A stretch of 64,000 nt of DNA from Zhongshania aliphaticivorans. Its GTDB lineage: Bacteria > Pseudomonadota > Gammaproteobacteria > Pseudomonadales > Spongiibacteraceae. A program made the translations under genes and the position numbers. Below are positions 10,376 to 19,370 of the stretch, in pieces. Location of the stretch: positions 134,121-198,120 of the forward strand of contig NZ_CACSIK010000004.1 in the NCBI RefSeq assembly GCF_902705875.1, written 5' to 3'. The number at the start of each line of letters is the position of its first letter. The stretch's first letter is position 1. A model generated the notes under the pieces. That model searched no databases. It saw nothing but the letters and a program-made list of their open reading frames with translations, and was not told the origin of the DNA.

Positions 10376-10459
10376 TTAAATGTTTAGGTGGTCTGTTTTG
10401 TTAAAGCTTGGCAATGACTTGATGTTTAAACACAGCTCTCTTAGTGCGGTATTAATTTT
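10376..10459 (-). pseudogene. Remnant copy of the 3' end of the histidine phosphatase gene
   Basis: On the minus strand this segment reads as 27 codons plus a stop, aligned without gaps to the last 27 codons and stop of the phosphatase gene at 11594-12211: 18 of 27 residues are identical, including ELCLN, and the TAA is at the same place. At DNA level 75 aligned bases are about 73% identical, with an identical 16-base core at 10423-10438 and 11641-11656. The rest of the gene is missing; a terminator hairpin adjoins it. An ATG at 10463-10465 would give a 29-residue peptide, but nothing suggests translation. It looks like a displaced gene end. Confidence 0.75.
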
Positions 10460-10465
10460 AGGCAT

Positions 10466-10494
10466 AAAAAAACCGCGCACTGCGCGGTTTTTTT
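10466..10494. terminator. Bidirectional rho-independent terminator
   Basis: A perfect inverted repeat: 14 bases of A7-CCGCGCA (10466-10479), one central C, then the exact complement ending in T7 (10481-10494). The A and T runs on both sides suit termination in both directions, for iorAB from the left and the BON gene from the right. Confidence 0.88.
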
Positions 10495-10506
10495 ATGTCT
10501 CTTCTC

Positions 10507-11064
10507 TTAATTTGCAACAATGAGGTTGTCTTTAACCTCTTTGACATGATCAAAGCCTTTGGCGATCTCAATAGCGAGATCATGTGCGGTATCATTGTTA
10601 ACGCTGCCTGTTAACACCACAGTGCCATTCTTGGTGTCCACGTCAATACTGGTGGCCTCAATACTGTCGTTTGCCGCATACTCAATATTAATGCCGGCGG
10701 TGGTGCTTAAGTCATACCAGGTTCGACTAAATTTTTTGCCGGTCGCCTCTACCTTGCTGACATGGCGTTCATCTACCGTAATCTGGTTGTCGACCGAATC
10801 AACGCCGTCGACGTTCTGTGCAATTTGCTCTGCGAGTTCTTTCTTAAGGTCGCTATTAACGGTGCCGCTTAGAATGACCTTGGCTTGGCTAACGTCGGTA
10901 TTTATCGCGAAGTTGTTGAGTTCGCTGTTTAGCATAAGCGCTGTTTCAACCTTGCCGTCGAGCCAGGCGTCCTTAGTTTTTCCTTGCCAGTCAGAAGCGA
11001 TGGCTGGGGCTGTGATAATAGATGAAAATATGACGACAGTTGCAAATGTTTTTTTGGTTTTCAT
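10507..11064 (-). CDS. Periplasmic BON-domain protein
   Basis: A 185-residue protein with a signal peptide (charged MKTKKTF, hydrophobic core, cleavage after APAIAS near residue 23) and two BON domains, roughly residues 35-100 and 115-185, each with the glycine motif ILSGTVN / VLTGSVN and an alpha-beta pattern. Proteins of the OsmY type act in the periplasm during osmotic or envelope stress and may bind phospholipid. The start ATG at 11064 follows GGAGAACG; an ATG at 11076 is part of that site. CsbD lies 46 bases upstream on the same strand, a common stress pairing. It ends at the terminator 10466-10494. Confidence 0.82.
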   Translation of the reverse strand: MKTKKTFATVVIFSSIITAPAIASDWQGKTKDAWLDGKVETALMLNSELNNFAINTDVSQAKVILSGTVNSDLKKELAEQIAQNVDGVDSVDNQITVDERHVSKVEATGKKFSRTWYDLSTTAGINIEYAANDSIEATSIDVDTKNGTVVLTGSVNNDTAHDLAIEIAKGFDHVKEVKDNLIVAN

Positions 11065-11110
11065 ATCGTTCTCCATGATATTAGTAGATAAAAAGCGTAT
11101 CTAATTTATT

Positions 11111-11311
11111 TCAAGAAGTACTTTTTTTGAGATTATCTAATTGCTTTTCTGCTTCGTCTTTTGCTAAGCCGTAACGCTCTTGAATGACACCGATGAAGCG
11201 CTCATTGTTAGCGCGGGCGTAGTTGATGTCATCGTCAGTGAGATCGGCCCACTGTTCCTTAATTTTGCCTTTTAACTGCTTCCATTTTCCTTCGGTAATG
11301 TCATGGTTCAT
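11111..11311 (-). CDS. CsbD-family stress response protein
   Basis: A 66-residue, highly charged small protein with the CsbD signature: MNHDITEGKWKQLKGKIKEQWADLTDDD, then a short helix-rich tail KDEAEKQLDNLKK. The family (YjbJ in E. coli) is abundant under stress or in stationary phase; its biochemical role is unknown. The ATG at 11311 follows GGAGTG; a GTG at 11317 lies within that site. It precedes the BON protein and both sit between the intact phosphatase gene and the displaced copy of its 3' end. Confidence 0.88.
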   Translation of the reverse strand: MNHDITEGKWKQLKGKIKEQWADLTDDDINYARANNERFIGVIQERYGLAKDEAEKQLDNLKKSTS

Positions 11312-11593
11312 AAACACTCCATTTGATAATGAATCAATCTGTTCTCAACGATATTGCAAGAACATTGTCGCCTTGCTTTTGTAAGTCAGAGCAATGCGAC
11401 ACGTATCGCGGCGTAGTTGTTTTGATTCTTAATCAAAGCAACTTTTATAGCCGCGTTACTAGTTCTGACTTTGTAATAAAGAATAGTTCACATTAAATTT
11501 AAATTAATGGCGTGGAGCAGGTTTCACGATGATGATTTTTAAATAATTATTATTTTGGTAAATAAAAGTAAATTTTTAATTTATTACGTATAT

Positions 11594-12211
11594 TTATATT
11601 TTTAAGTGCTCTGTTTGATTGAAGCGAAGTAGTGATTTTGTGTTTAAACACAGCTCGCTAAATGCGGTGTTGCTTTTGCTGTATTTTGGCCACTGGGTTG
11701 TATCATTGTGGAGGAGGTGGGCGAGGGCAATGCTGATGGCCACGCCGTGAGACACAATGACAACCGTGTCTTTGTGATGTTTTTCTCTTATCTCATCAAT
11801 GGCCGCGAGCATACGGTCTTTAACTGCATTTTGTGACTCACCATTTGGGCTGCAAAAATCTGGCTGGTGAACTAGGTTGTGCAAGGTATTATTGCCAGTG
11901 CTGCTCAGCGATTCATAGGTCTCTCCCTCCCAGTCACCAAGGTCTAATTCCATTAAACGCGGATCTAAATTTAGCGGGATGTCAAAGCGCTGGCTGATAG
12001 CTTCAGCGGTGATACGGGCGCGTTGCAATGGGCTGCTATAGATGACGGTTGGTGTAATATATTGCTCAAAGTAAGCACCTAATTTCTGAGTTTGTTCATA
12101 ACCTTCCGGTGTTAATTCGGTATCCGTTTGACCGTGCCAGACTTTATCAATATTGGCATAGGTTTGTCCGTGACGGACAAAGCAAAGGCGGTCGGAGTGA
12201 ATTAAGCTCAT
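11594..12211 (-). CDS. Histidine phosphatase (phosphoglycerate mutase-like)
   Basis: A 205-residue member of the histidine phosphatase superfamily. The catalytic RHG motif occurs as FVRHGQTYAN near residue 10, the second core histidine in VSHGVAIS near residue 150, and the acidic catalytic residue in LGDWEGETY. Members include GpmB-like phosphatases, CobC and others; substrate cannot be assigned. I chose the ATG at 12211 because homologues begin shortly before the RHG motif; upstream in-frame starts overlap the barrel gene at 12253. The last 27 codons recur as a decayed copy at 10376-10459. Transcribed leftward after the outer-membrane barrel gene. Confidence 0.8.
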   Translation of the reverse strand: MSLIHSDRLCFVRHGQTYANIDKVWHGQTDTELTPEGYEQTQKLGAYFEQYITPTVIYSSPLQRARITAEAISQRFDIPLNLDPRLMELDLGDWEGETYESLSSTGNNTLHNLVHQPDFCSPNGESQNAVKDRMLAAIDEIREKHHKDTVVIVSHGVAISIALAHLLHNDTTQWPKYSKSNTAFSELCLNTKSLLRFNQTEHLKI

Positions 12212-12252
12212 AAGTGCATACCTGTTTTGGGGAGGCATGATTATATCGTGAA

Positions 12253-13317
12253 TTACAGTTTTAGGTTCACCCCAAATTGCAGTTCCAATGCGTTTGCGTT
12301 CTCCCAATCTAGCGAGTCGGTGCGCAGCGCAAGGTGAAGATAGCGGCCACTGAGATTAATGCCCCAGGCACTGCTGCGGAAATCGTAATTGAGTTGCCAC
12401 TTGGTATTATGCCACTGGCTTTGGTAGCCGAGTCGGGGAAAAACCTGGCGGTCGTAGGCAAATATTTCACTGTTTAGCGCTCGCCCTGGTGCAAGTTGAA
12501 AGCTGCCGCTTAAGGTGTAGCGGGCAGCTAATCGTTGGGTTTGGTCGCGGTATCGTTCAATTCCGCTTACCGTGGGTTTGGTGTCTATATTGCCGTTTGG
12601 GTCAAAGGCAATATTATTAGTATCAGCGATGGCTGTGGTATAGGTGAGGTCGCGGTATTGAATATAGGAGAGTATGTCCCTGCCGCTAAAACCCAGGGAA
12701 ATCTTATCTAATTGCCAGCTTAGGTCGATGTCTAGGGACAGGCCGTGTCCATCGCTATCTTCCTCGGGTCGCTCCAGTAATGTATCGCGGCTATAGCCAT
12801 AATTTAGATAGAGTTGAGCTTGATAGCTGTCATCTACAGTATTTAACTGGCCATTTAAATAACCGTCTGTCGTGTGGGTGGCCCGTAAATAATTTAAGCG
12901 AGTTTTTATATTGAGCTGGGTATTGAACTGATATTTATATGCAGCGCCCAAGCCCCACGCACGTAGGTGATTGGGTCGTAGATATATATCGTAATGGGTG
13001 TTTTTGGGAAGAGCTAAATCATTACGCAATAAATAGGCTATTTGCCCAGTGTCTTTATTGAATTTCAGGTAATAGTCATAGCGATAAAAAAAACTAAATT
13101 CGACATTGTCTTCTCGAAATCCAATCTCAAACTGATTATGGGTAAACGCGTAGCTTCCAGACTTGAGTGGCGCACCCTCAAGATCGTGAATCATTTGTTC
13201 AATAGGAGCGGCTTGGCTGTAACTCAGGCTGTTAATAAAAGAGTAGTATTCGGTTTCTGTTGTGGCAAAACTAAGGAGTGGGCAACAGCTTAAAAGCGTT
13301 GCAATGATAGCTCGCAT
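12253..13317 (-). CDS. Predicted outer-membrane beta-barrel protein
   Basis: A 354-residue protein with a signal peptide (MRAIIATLLSC...SFA, about 19 residues) and a long run of alternating hydrophobic/polar strands rich in Tyr, Trp and Arg, e.g. LRAWGLGAAYKYQF and WQLNYDFRSSAW, ending in FGVNLKL. The pattern is that of an outer-membrane barrel, although the final residue is Leu rather than the classic Phe. No specific family is recognised. The start at 13317 follows TTGGAA, weak. It is separated from the upstream lipoprotein gene by a terminator, and is followed 42 bases later by the phosphatase start. Confidence 0.65.
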   Translation of the reverse strand: MRAIIATLLSCCPLLSFATTETEYYSFINSLSYSQAAPIEQMIHDLEGAPLKSGSYAFTHNQFEIGFREDNVEFSFFYRYDYYLKFNKDTGQIAYLLRNDLALPKNTHYDIYLRPNHLRAWGLGAAYKYQFNTQLNIKTRLNYLRATHTTDGYLNGQLNTVDDSYQAQLYLNYGYSRDTLLERPEEDSDGHGLSLDIDLSWQLDKISLGFSGRDILSYIQYRDLTYTTAIADTNNIAFDPNGNIDTKPTVSGIERYRDQTQRLAARYTLSGSFQLAPGRALNSEIFAYDRQVFPRLGYQSQWHNTKWQLNYDFRSSAWGINLSGRYLHLALRTDSLDWENANALELQFGVNLKL

Positions 13318-13354
13318 AGATAATTCCAAAGCTATGTTAATGACAAGTATGGTA

Positions 13355-13382
13355 ATAAAAAAGGGAGGCGACTGCCTCCCTT
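13355..13382 (-). terminator. Rho-independent terminator of the lipoprotein gene
   Basis: Stem AAGGGAGGC (13361-13369) / GCCTCCCTT (13374-13382) with loop GACT. Read leftward, it is followed by a T-rich run (complement of ATAAAAAA at 13355-13362). It lies 18 bases after the lipoprotein stop at 13401. Confidence 0.82.
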
Positions 13383-13400
13383 ATGAGCCCATTTTATCCC

Positions 13401-15686
13401 TTACATCAAGGTTTCAAAGCTGCCATCTGAGTAGCGAACAATAGGCGTGCCTGAGTCGTCACTCACATCAGCAAATTGCTCGTCATCAATGGAGATCGTG
13501 CCACTCACGGAGGTTTCATCATCCACGTCGGTCTCGGTTAATACAAGAACAACATCGTTGTGGTTGCTTAATGAAACTGAGTTTCCACCTTCATATACCA
13601 AGTTTAGCTGATTACCACCGTAACTTAGATCAAGACTACCTTCGCCCGTCTCAAGGCCGGTACGACTTGCGCTAAAGTTAATATTAACGTCATCGGCGAC
13701 ACCACTAAGGTTTATGTCAAAGATGATGCTCAAGCTGGCCATTGCATAGTTTGAGGCGGTTTCTCCTGTTTCACAATCGTAGGAGTAAGTGAACCCATTT
13801 GTGGTGCTGTAACTGTCGTCATAATCGCAACTCTCGGTCGCATTTGTCAGGCTCGCGGCCAGTGTCGCATTGATGGTATTGCCATCAGTGTCACTAAAGT
13901 TGCCTGATAGCGTTAAGTCGAGACCGTCTAGTGACGTCGATTCGGTGTAGTTTTCAGAATCTGAGTAAATCTGTTCGCTATAGCTATTCTCGTATGTGCC
14001 GTTATCCGTAAAGTTAAATGAGTCAAATTCAATACTCATGGCGCCGCTAAATGTAACGGGATTGTCGCCGTCTAATTGTTCTAGGGTGACGCTGAGCTCC
14101 GCGCTGGCATTTTCGACAGTGGTGGTGGAGTCCCAGGCCTCGCTCTCGCTGGTTAGTGTTTCGTTTTCGGTGATTTCTTCGCTATAGCTGAATTCAGCGC
14201 TCAGTGATGAGCCATCGTCAATGGAGAGTTTGGCTGCACTGCTTGCCACGCTTCCTGAGAGTGTTAAGTCGATGTTGGCATTACCCGAGTCATCGTATGT
14301 GGTGCTGCCATCATTGTTAACGGTTTCGGTGCTATTTTCAGTGAATGTAGTTGCGTTAACCGCATTTAAAGCGAGTGTCACCGAGGTTTCGCTAACGCTC
14401 AAGGTTTGGTCTACCTCATAAGTTTCTGTATCACCGGATACACTGATGTCTACGGTGATGCCGTCTGTGCTTGATGAGCTGGGTTTGGTGCCCTCAGCGT
14501 CTTCGTATTCAGCAACGGCATTGGCGATTGCGTTTAAGGCAAGGCCCATCGCCTCGGCGACGATATCACCGTCTCCTGCCAAGACCTCTGCGGTAAGCTC
14601 AATTTGGTCAGCAAATGCCGCTTGATTGTCGGTGATAACACCGGCGTTGGCGAGGTCGCGTACTTGTTTTACAAAGGCTTTGGTGGCGAGTAGTCCTTCA
14701 CTACCAACATCGTCTGGGATATCACCTTGGCTTGCTGTGGTATCACCATTTTGCTCAGCATCCGCTTCGGCGGCGGCAATATCCGTACTAGCAGCATTAA
14801 GCTCTTCGTCGTCATCGTTAACGCCATCAACGTCTTTTATATTGTCGAGGAGGGCAATCGCTTCTTCTAACATCTCTTCGATGGTGATCGAGGCAGATGC
14901 TGTGGTTTCCTTGTCTGCGATGCCACCGTTTACAAATTGATCACTTAGGCTTGCAACGGCATCCTCTAGTGACAGACTGTTGTCGCCACTGAGGGCGGCA
15001 GCAATGGCAGCGGCTGCTTTCAGGTTGTATTCAAGTGCCGCTTTGGTGGCGCCGTTAACGGCATCAGCATTGGTAATGTCGACAATGGGTTGATCAATTA
15101 GACCGCCGCTAATACCTAAGCGGTTTGCTACCTGGGCATTTGAGGCAAGCGCAGCATCAGAAGCGTTTGCGCCACTGATGACCTTTTGTAAGGTTAATTT
15201 TGAGGCAATATCGGTAAGTGGAGTAATGTTGACGGAAATGGTGTCGCTACCCGCGGCCGCAGGCAGTGTCGCTGCCATCGCAAAGTCTGACTCCAAAGGG
15301 TAAGTGTCACCGAAAACGATTGGCGTGCCACCTGTGTCAGTGCCACATTGCGCGATATCGCAACGCATGGTTGCGCCATCTTCTGCCGTAATTTCAATAT
15401 AAAGCGCCGTACCGGCCACATAACTACTATTGAGTGACAGGCTGTATGTGCCGTCTTCAATGGTGAGAGCGGGTGAGGCTAACGGCGTTGTTCTGTCGAT
15501 ACTACCGTCAGCATCAATGGCGTAGGCGTTAACGGTACCGCCGATAATAATACCCTTGGAAGCTGTGCCGCCAACACTGCTGCTAGCGCTTGATGAGCCG
15601 CCACCTCCGCCGCCACCGCACGCGGTGAGGCTGGCCGCGACAGCTAAAGAAAGTAGGTATTTTTTAAATTTAGGTTTTTGACGCAT
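13401..15686 (-). CDS. Large Asp/Ser/Gly-rich surface lipoprotein
   Basis: A 761-residue predicted lipoprotein. The start ATG at 15686 follows AAGGAG. Signal peptide residues 1-22 end in the lipobox LTAC (Cys23), followed by a glycine tract and Ser-rich tether. The body is acidic with many Asp, Ser, Thr and Asn and repeated short beta-strand patterns; an early domain resembles carboxypeptidase-regulatory-like folds (GTYSLSLNSSY) and there is a Cys-bearing segment (MRCDIAQCGT). C-terminal half is dominated by strand repeats with NFSDTDGNT-type motifs that could bind calcium. No enzymatic motif is seen. Such proteins occur on marine gammaproteobacterial surfaces; function not known. Confidence 0.7.
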   Translation of the reverse strand: MRQKPKFKKYLLSLAVAASLTACGGGGGGGSSSASSSVGGTASKGIIIGGTVNAYAIDADGSIDRTTPLASPALTIEDGTYSLSLNSSYVAGTALYIEITAEDGATMRCDIAQCGTDTGGTPIVFGDTYPLESDFAMAATLPAAAGSDTISVNITPLTDIASKLTLQKVISGANASDAALASNAQVANRLGISGGLIDQPIVDITNADAVNGATKAALEYNLKAAAAIAAALSGDNSLSLEDAVASLSDQFVNGGIADKETTASASITIEEMLEEAIALLDNIKDVDGVNDDDEELNAASTDIAAAEADAEQNGDTTASQGDIPDDVGSEGLLATKAFVKQVRDLANAGVITDNQAAFADQIELTAEVLAGDGDIVAEAMGLALNAIANAVAEYEDAEGTKPSSSSTDGITVDISVSGDTETYEVDQTLSVSETSVTLALNAVNATTFTENSTETVNNDGSTTYDDSGNANIDLTLSGSVASSAAKLSIDDGSSLSAEFSYSEEITENETLTSESEAWDSTTTVENASAELSVTLEQLDGDNPVTFSGAMSIEFDSFNFTDNGTYENSYSEQIYSDSENYTESTSLDGLDLTLSGNFSDTDGNTINATLAASLTNATESCDYDDSYSTTNGFTYSYDCETGETASNYAMASLSIIFDINLSGVADDVNINFSASRTGLETGEGSLDLSYGGNQLNLVYEGGNSVSLSNHNDVVLVLTETDVDDETSVSGTISIDDEQFADVSDDSGTPIVRYSDGSFETLM

Positions 15687-15898
15687 GAAGAGCTCCTTGT
15701 ACACCTATATCGTTAGCATAACTTTTTGCCTTCTTCCTTGAAGAGCAGAGGGCTCCGCCAAAAAGTACTAATACTTCTGCTATGTCGCAGTTATCTAACT
15801 AGGCATTTAATAATTTTTATAAGTTGCGGTGCTATGTCATCAGGAGGAACAAGAATGGGCTACTTTTAAAAACACATTTTTATTCGCGACGGTGATAA

Positions 15899-15934
15899 CA
15901 CCTTAGGCACTATTAAGGTTTAGCGCCTAAGGTG
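15899..15934. terminator. Stem-loop downstream of argE
   Basis: Perfect 10-base stem CACCTTAGGC (15899-15908) / GCCTAAGGTG (15925-15934), 16-base loop, 35 bases after the leftward argE stop. There is no T tract, so terminator function is only likely. Confidence 0.4.
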
Positions 15935-15968
15935 GGGCATATCAAGTTTTTTGAGTAAATGAATTGAA

Positions 15969-17132
15969 TTAACTTTGAATGCAATATTGTTTAATTACGG
16001 CTTGAAGCACATCAACAGTCGGCTGTATTTGGTCTAGCGCCATAAACTCATCTGGCTGATGAGCTTGGTCTATCGAGCCTGGCCCCATGACAATAGTTTG
16101 CATTCCCAGTTGTTGAAAAAATGGGGCTTCGGTTGCAAAGCCAACGGTAGCTGCAACTTGTCCTGTGAGCTTTTCTACTAGGGCGACAAGTTCAGAATCG
16201 GCGGGTTCTTCGTAGGCGGCAAGTCCAGGCATTAAGGCGCGTAAACCAATGTTGATGGCGCGGCGTTCCGCCACGGGGGTAAGTACTTTTTGAATTAGTC
16301 CATCAAGCTCGTTGTTGTCCATGCCGGGGGTGGTGCGGATATCAAAGTGAAGCTCGCATTGGCCGCAGATGCGGTTGGGGTTGTCACCGCCGTGAATACA
16401 GCCAAAATTCATGGTTGGAGTTGGTACTGAAAATCCGGGGTGCTGGTATTTTTCTGCCAGTTCTTTTCGTAGTTGCATTAGGCCGCTCATGACCTCGTGC
16501 ATGGCGTCCATGGCATTATTGCCTAGCAATGGGTTTGAGGAGTGCCCAGAGCGACCGGTTATTGTAATCCCCTTCATGACGATACCTTTGTGGGCGCGCA
16601 TGGGGCTTAGGCCGGTAGGCTCACCGACAATCGCATAGCGGGCGCCAGATACATCTGACTGTACTAGCGAACGAGCGCCATCCATGCTGCTTTCTTCGTC
16701 TGCGGTTGCCAGTATGATTAATGGCGCGCTGAGCGGTTTATCTAAAAAGGGTTTCAGGGCATCAATCACAATGGCAAAGAAGCCTTTCATGTCGGTGCTG
16801 CCAAGGCCGTATAGCTTATTGTCGCGTTCAGTAAGGGTGAAAGGGTCACTATGCCAAAGTGATTCGTTGAATGGCACTGTGTCCGTATGGCCAGCTAGCA
16901 CTAAGCCACCGTTGCCGCTGCCGAGGGTGGCGATTAAATTGGCTTTATCTTTTTGCCCTGAGATGGGTTGAATGCGTACTTTAAACCCCAGGGGTTCTAG
17001 CCAGGAGGCGAGCTGTTCGATAACGCGAATATTACCCATGTCACAGCTGGGCATGGTTGAGCTAACAGAGGGGATTTTGACCAATTCTGTCATCATCGAC
17101 AGAATACTGGGAGTGCTTGCTGATTTTGCCAC
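15969..17132 (-). CDS. argE: Acetylornithine deacetylase
   Basis: A 387-residue M20-family metallopeptidase-fold enzyme that hydrolyses N-acetylornithine to ornithine in the arginine pathway. Zinc-ligand motifs are visible: LAGHTDTVPF (His/Asp), GSTDMKGFFA (bridging Asp), TADEESSMDG (catalytic Glu pair), VGEPT and a C-terminal GPGSIDQAHQPDE with the last His ligand. Length matches ArgE. The frame opens with GTG at 17132; the Shine-Dalgarno sequence is poor, and an ATG 13 codons in is an alternative. Companion genes argB and argH are in the window but argE stands alone, downstream of the pit gene. Confidence 0.9.
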   Translation of the reverse strand: MAKSASTPSILSMMTELVKIPSVSSTMPSCDMGNIRVIEQLASWLEPLGFKVRIQPISGQKDKANLIATLGSGNGGLVLAGHTDTVPFNESLWHSDPFTLTERDNKLYGLGSTDMKGFFAIVIDALKPFLDKPLSAPLIILATADEESSMDGARSLVQSDVSGARYAIVGEPTGLSPMRAHKGIVMKGITITGRSGHSSNPLLGNNAMDAMHEVMSGLMQLRKELAEKYQHPGFSVPTPTMNFGCIHGGDNPNRICGQCELHFDIRTTPGMDNNELDGLIQKVLTPVAERRAINIGLRALMPGLAAYEEPADSELVALVEKLTGQVAATVGFATEAPFFQQLGMQTIVMGPGSIDQAHQPDEFMALDQIQPTVDVLQAVIKQYCIQS

Positions 17133-17177
17133 GAAGAGTCCGCGCTATTTTGCCAAGTAACGGACCATTGTAGCGAG

Positions 17178-17212
17178 TCGCGCAAACAAAAGCAGTGGCT
17201 TTGTTTGCGCGA
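17178..17212. terminator. Strong hairpin between pit and argE
   Basis: Perfect 13-base stem TCGCGCAAACAAA (17178-17190) / its complement (17200-17212) with a 9-base loop, just after the leftward pit stop at 17229. No following T run on the minus strand, but stem strength and position suggest a terminator or attenuator. Confidence 0.55.
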
Positions 17213-17228
17213 GGGCTTTATTTGAGGA

Positions 17229-18494
17229 TTAGCTAAAGGCTGCTTTTAAGATAAAGAAGAAGACAATAGCGAGTCCTGCGCCCGCCGGTAGAGTGATGAT
17301 CCACGACATGAAGATATTGCGAATCACACTGAGGTTTAGTGCCGCAATTCCCCGTGCTAAACCAACCCCAAGAACGGCACCCACTAAGGTGTGAGTGGTT
17401 GAGATAGGTAGGCCTGTTGCAGAGGCGACAACCACGGTAGATGCGGCGCCTAACTCGGCGGCAAAACCACGGCTGGGGGTTAGTTCCGTGATTTTGGTGC
17501 CAACCGTTGCGATAACTTTAAATCCGTAAGTGGCTAAGCCAAAGACGATACCGCCAGCTCCCACTAATAAAACCCAAGCGGGTAGGGCAGATTTGGATGC
17601 GATCTCACCGCCAGATTGAATAACACTCACTACAGCGGCGACGGGCCCGATGGCATTGGCTACGTCATTGGAGCCGTGAGCAAAGGCCATGGCGCAGGCT
17701 GTGAAGACCATTAACACGGCAAACATGCGCTCAACGCCAGCAAAGCGTGAGCTTTCCTCGCCTTGCGATGTGTCTTTAATCCGGCGCAAGAACATTTGCC
17801 CGATGCCGGCGACGATAACGCCGACTACCGCTGAGTAGGCTAGGCATTCATTGAAATTCAAACCTAGACCAATATGTTTTAAGCCTTTGGTCATGGTGAC
17901 CATGGAGATCATAAAGCCGACTAAAAACAGATAATAAGGGATGTATTTCTTGGCGGCCTCAAAGGGTTTGGGGGCGTTTAGGATGAGGCGTTGCGCACTA
18001 AGAAATAAACCGAAGGACATGGTGCCAGCCAATACCGGCGATACGACCCAGCTAGCAACAATTTGCCCCACCTTACCCCATTCGACGGCATCGGTGTCAA
18101 TGCCAACAGCGGCAAAGCCGACCAGTGCGCCAACGATTGAGTGGGTGGTAGAGACCGGCCACCCCATAAGGCTGGCTACAAAGAGCCAAACCCCGGCGGC
18201 AAGAAGCGCAGACAGCATGCCAAAGACCAGTAGGTCGGGGCTGTCAGCTATAAATCCTGGGTCAATTATTCCTTTGCGTATCGTGTCGGTTACCTCGCCG
18301 CCGGCAAGGTAGGCACCGCAGAATTCGAAGACCATGGCGATTAATATCGCTTGCTTGATGGTCAGTGCTTTTGCACCAACGGAGGTTCCCATAGCATTGG
18401 CAACGTCATTGGCACCGACACCCCAAGCCATGAAAAAACCAAATAGGCAGGCGAGTATCAGCAATATTTGCCCGTGTTCAGCAATGAGTGACAT
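17229..18494 (-). CDS. Inorganic phosphate transporter, Pit family
   Basis: A 421-residue inner-membrane protein with about 10 hydrophobic segments and the two PHO4 repeats: GVGANDVANAMGTSVGAKAL near the N-terminus and HGSNDVANAIGPVAAV in the second half, each with the paired GANDVANA/GSNDVANA motif. PVSTTHS and PISTTHT motifs follow each repeat. Members carry out low-affinity phosphate:cation symport. The gene lies 35 bases after the DUF47 gene, the standard partner of Pit transporters in proteobacteria, so the pair forms an operon. Confidence 0.9.
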   Translation of the reverse strand: MSLIAEHGQILLILACLFGFFMAWGVGANDVANAMGTSVGAKALTIKQAILIAMVFEFCGAYLAGGEVTDTIRKGIIDPGFIADSPDLLVFGMLSALLAAGVWLFVASLMGWPVSTTHSIVGALVGFAAVGIDTDAVEWGKVGQIVASWVVSPVLAGTMSFGLFLSAQRLILNAPKPFEAAKKYIPYYLFLVGFMISMVTMTKGLKHIGLGLNFNECLAYSAVVGVIVAGIGQMFLRRIKDTSQGEESSRFAGVERMFAVLMVFTACAMAFAHGSNDVANAIGPVAAVVSVIQSGGEIASKSALPAWVLLVGAGGIVFGLATYGFKVIATVGTKITELTPSRGFAAELGAASTVVVASATGLPISTTHTLVGAVLGVGLARGIAALNLSVIRNIFMSWIITLPAGAGLAIVFFFILKAAFS

Positions 18495-18529
18495 GTTAAA
18501 TCCTTATCGTAAATACCGTGCTTTACGTG

Positions 18530-19207
18530 TTAGCGGGCGATAACAATTTGCAGGCGTGAACCTACTTTTTGTGATTTGTCGGAAAGTTCGCCAATTAAGT
18601 TGATGGTTTGATATAGGAACATGACGTCTACTGGAGGAAGTTCTTTTTCGATGCGGTAGAGTGCAGCGCGAATATCTATTTGAAGTTTGTCGGCAGAGTG
18701 CTCAAGGCGGTCTAGCTCTTCAATTAAAGTTTCTACCAATTTGACTTCTCTGCCGCGAAATCCGGTTTCCAGCAGCTCATCAAGCTCATCAATGGCTTTT
18801 AATGCCTGAGCGGATGTGGCAATGGCTAGGTCAACATAGTCGACCATCATGCTTGCTAATTCCTTGGGTATTGTCATTTCCCGGCCTAGCATTAAACCGG
18901 CAATATCTTTGCTGCAGTTGGCAATTCGATCTTGCATGCTGACAAGGTCGAGTAAGTCTGAGCGGGGTACGGGGAGGAATAAGTTGTTTGGTAATTGCAG
19001 GCGTACTTGCTTTTTGAGTTTGTCAGCTTCGTTTTCTAAATCAACGATAACTTGCTGTGCTTCGCTGGCTTTGTTCCAGTCGCCGTTAAGAGCAGCTTGA
19101 ATAAAGGGTTGAAGCGCGGCAGCACAGGCTTGGGCCTGTTTCATGTGTTCTTGGATCGGTTCAAAAGGGGATTTTCCGAACAGATTATTAAGTGAATTTA
19201 GAGGCAC
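18530..19207 (-). CDS. DUF47/TIGR00153 family Pit accessory protein
   Basis: A 225-residue PhoU-like helical protein. Homologues begin at a PLNSLNNLFGKSPFEPIQEHM-like sequence, here a GTG at 19207 with CAGGAG seven bases upstream; the longer frame to 19300 is not needed. Alternating charged helices, LENEADKLKKQVR and RDLLDLVSMQDRIAN-like stretches, match the family that sits with Pit transporters and is thought to tune phosphate uptake. It precedes the transporter gene in one leftward operon. Confidence 0.87.
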   Translation of the reverse strand: MPLNSLNNLFGKSPFEPIQEHMKQAQACAAALQPFIQAALNGDWNKASEAQQVIVDLENEADKLKKQVRLQLPNNLFLPVPRSDLLDLVSMQDRIANCSKDIAGLMLGREMTIPKELASMMVDYVDLAIATSAQALKAIDELDELLETGFRGREVKLVETLIEELDRLEHSADKLQIDIRAALYRIEKELPPVDVMFLYQTINLIGELSDKSQKVGSRLQIVIAR

Positions 19208-19370
19208 GGTGCGACTCCTGCTTGTCGTCGGTCGTAAAGAAGTGCGAATTATACGGTGGACGCTTACGGCTAACCAGTAAATAAAGGCAGCATGTATCAT
19301 TGCATTTGCTTGTTAAGATTGTGTGACTTGCCATAATGGTGTGGAAAATCTTGATAGGGTTTACGTTTTT

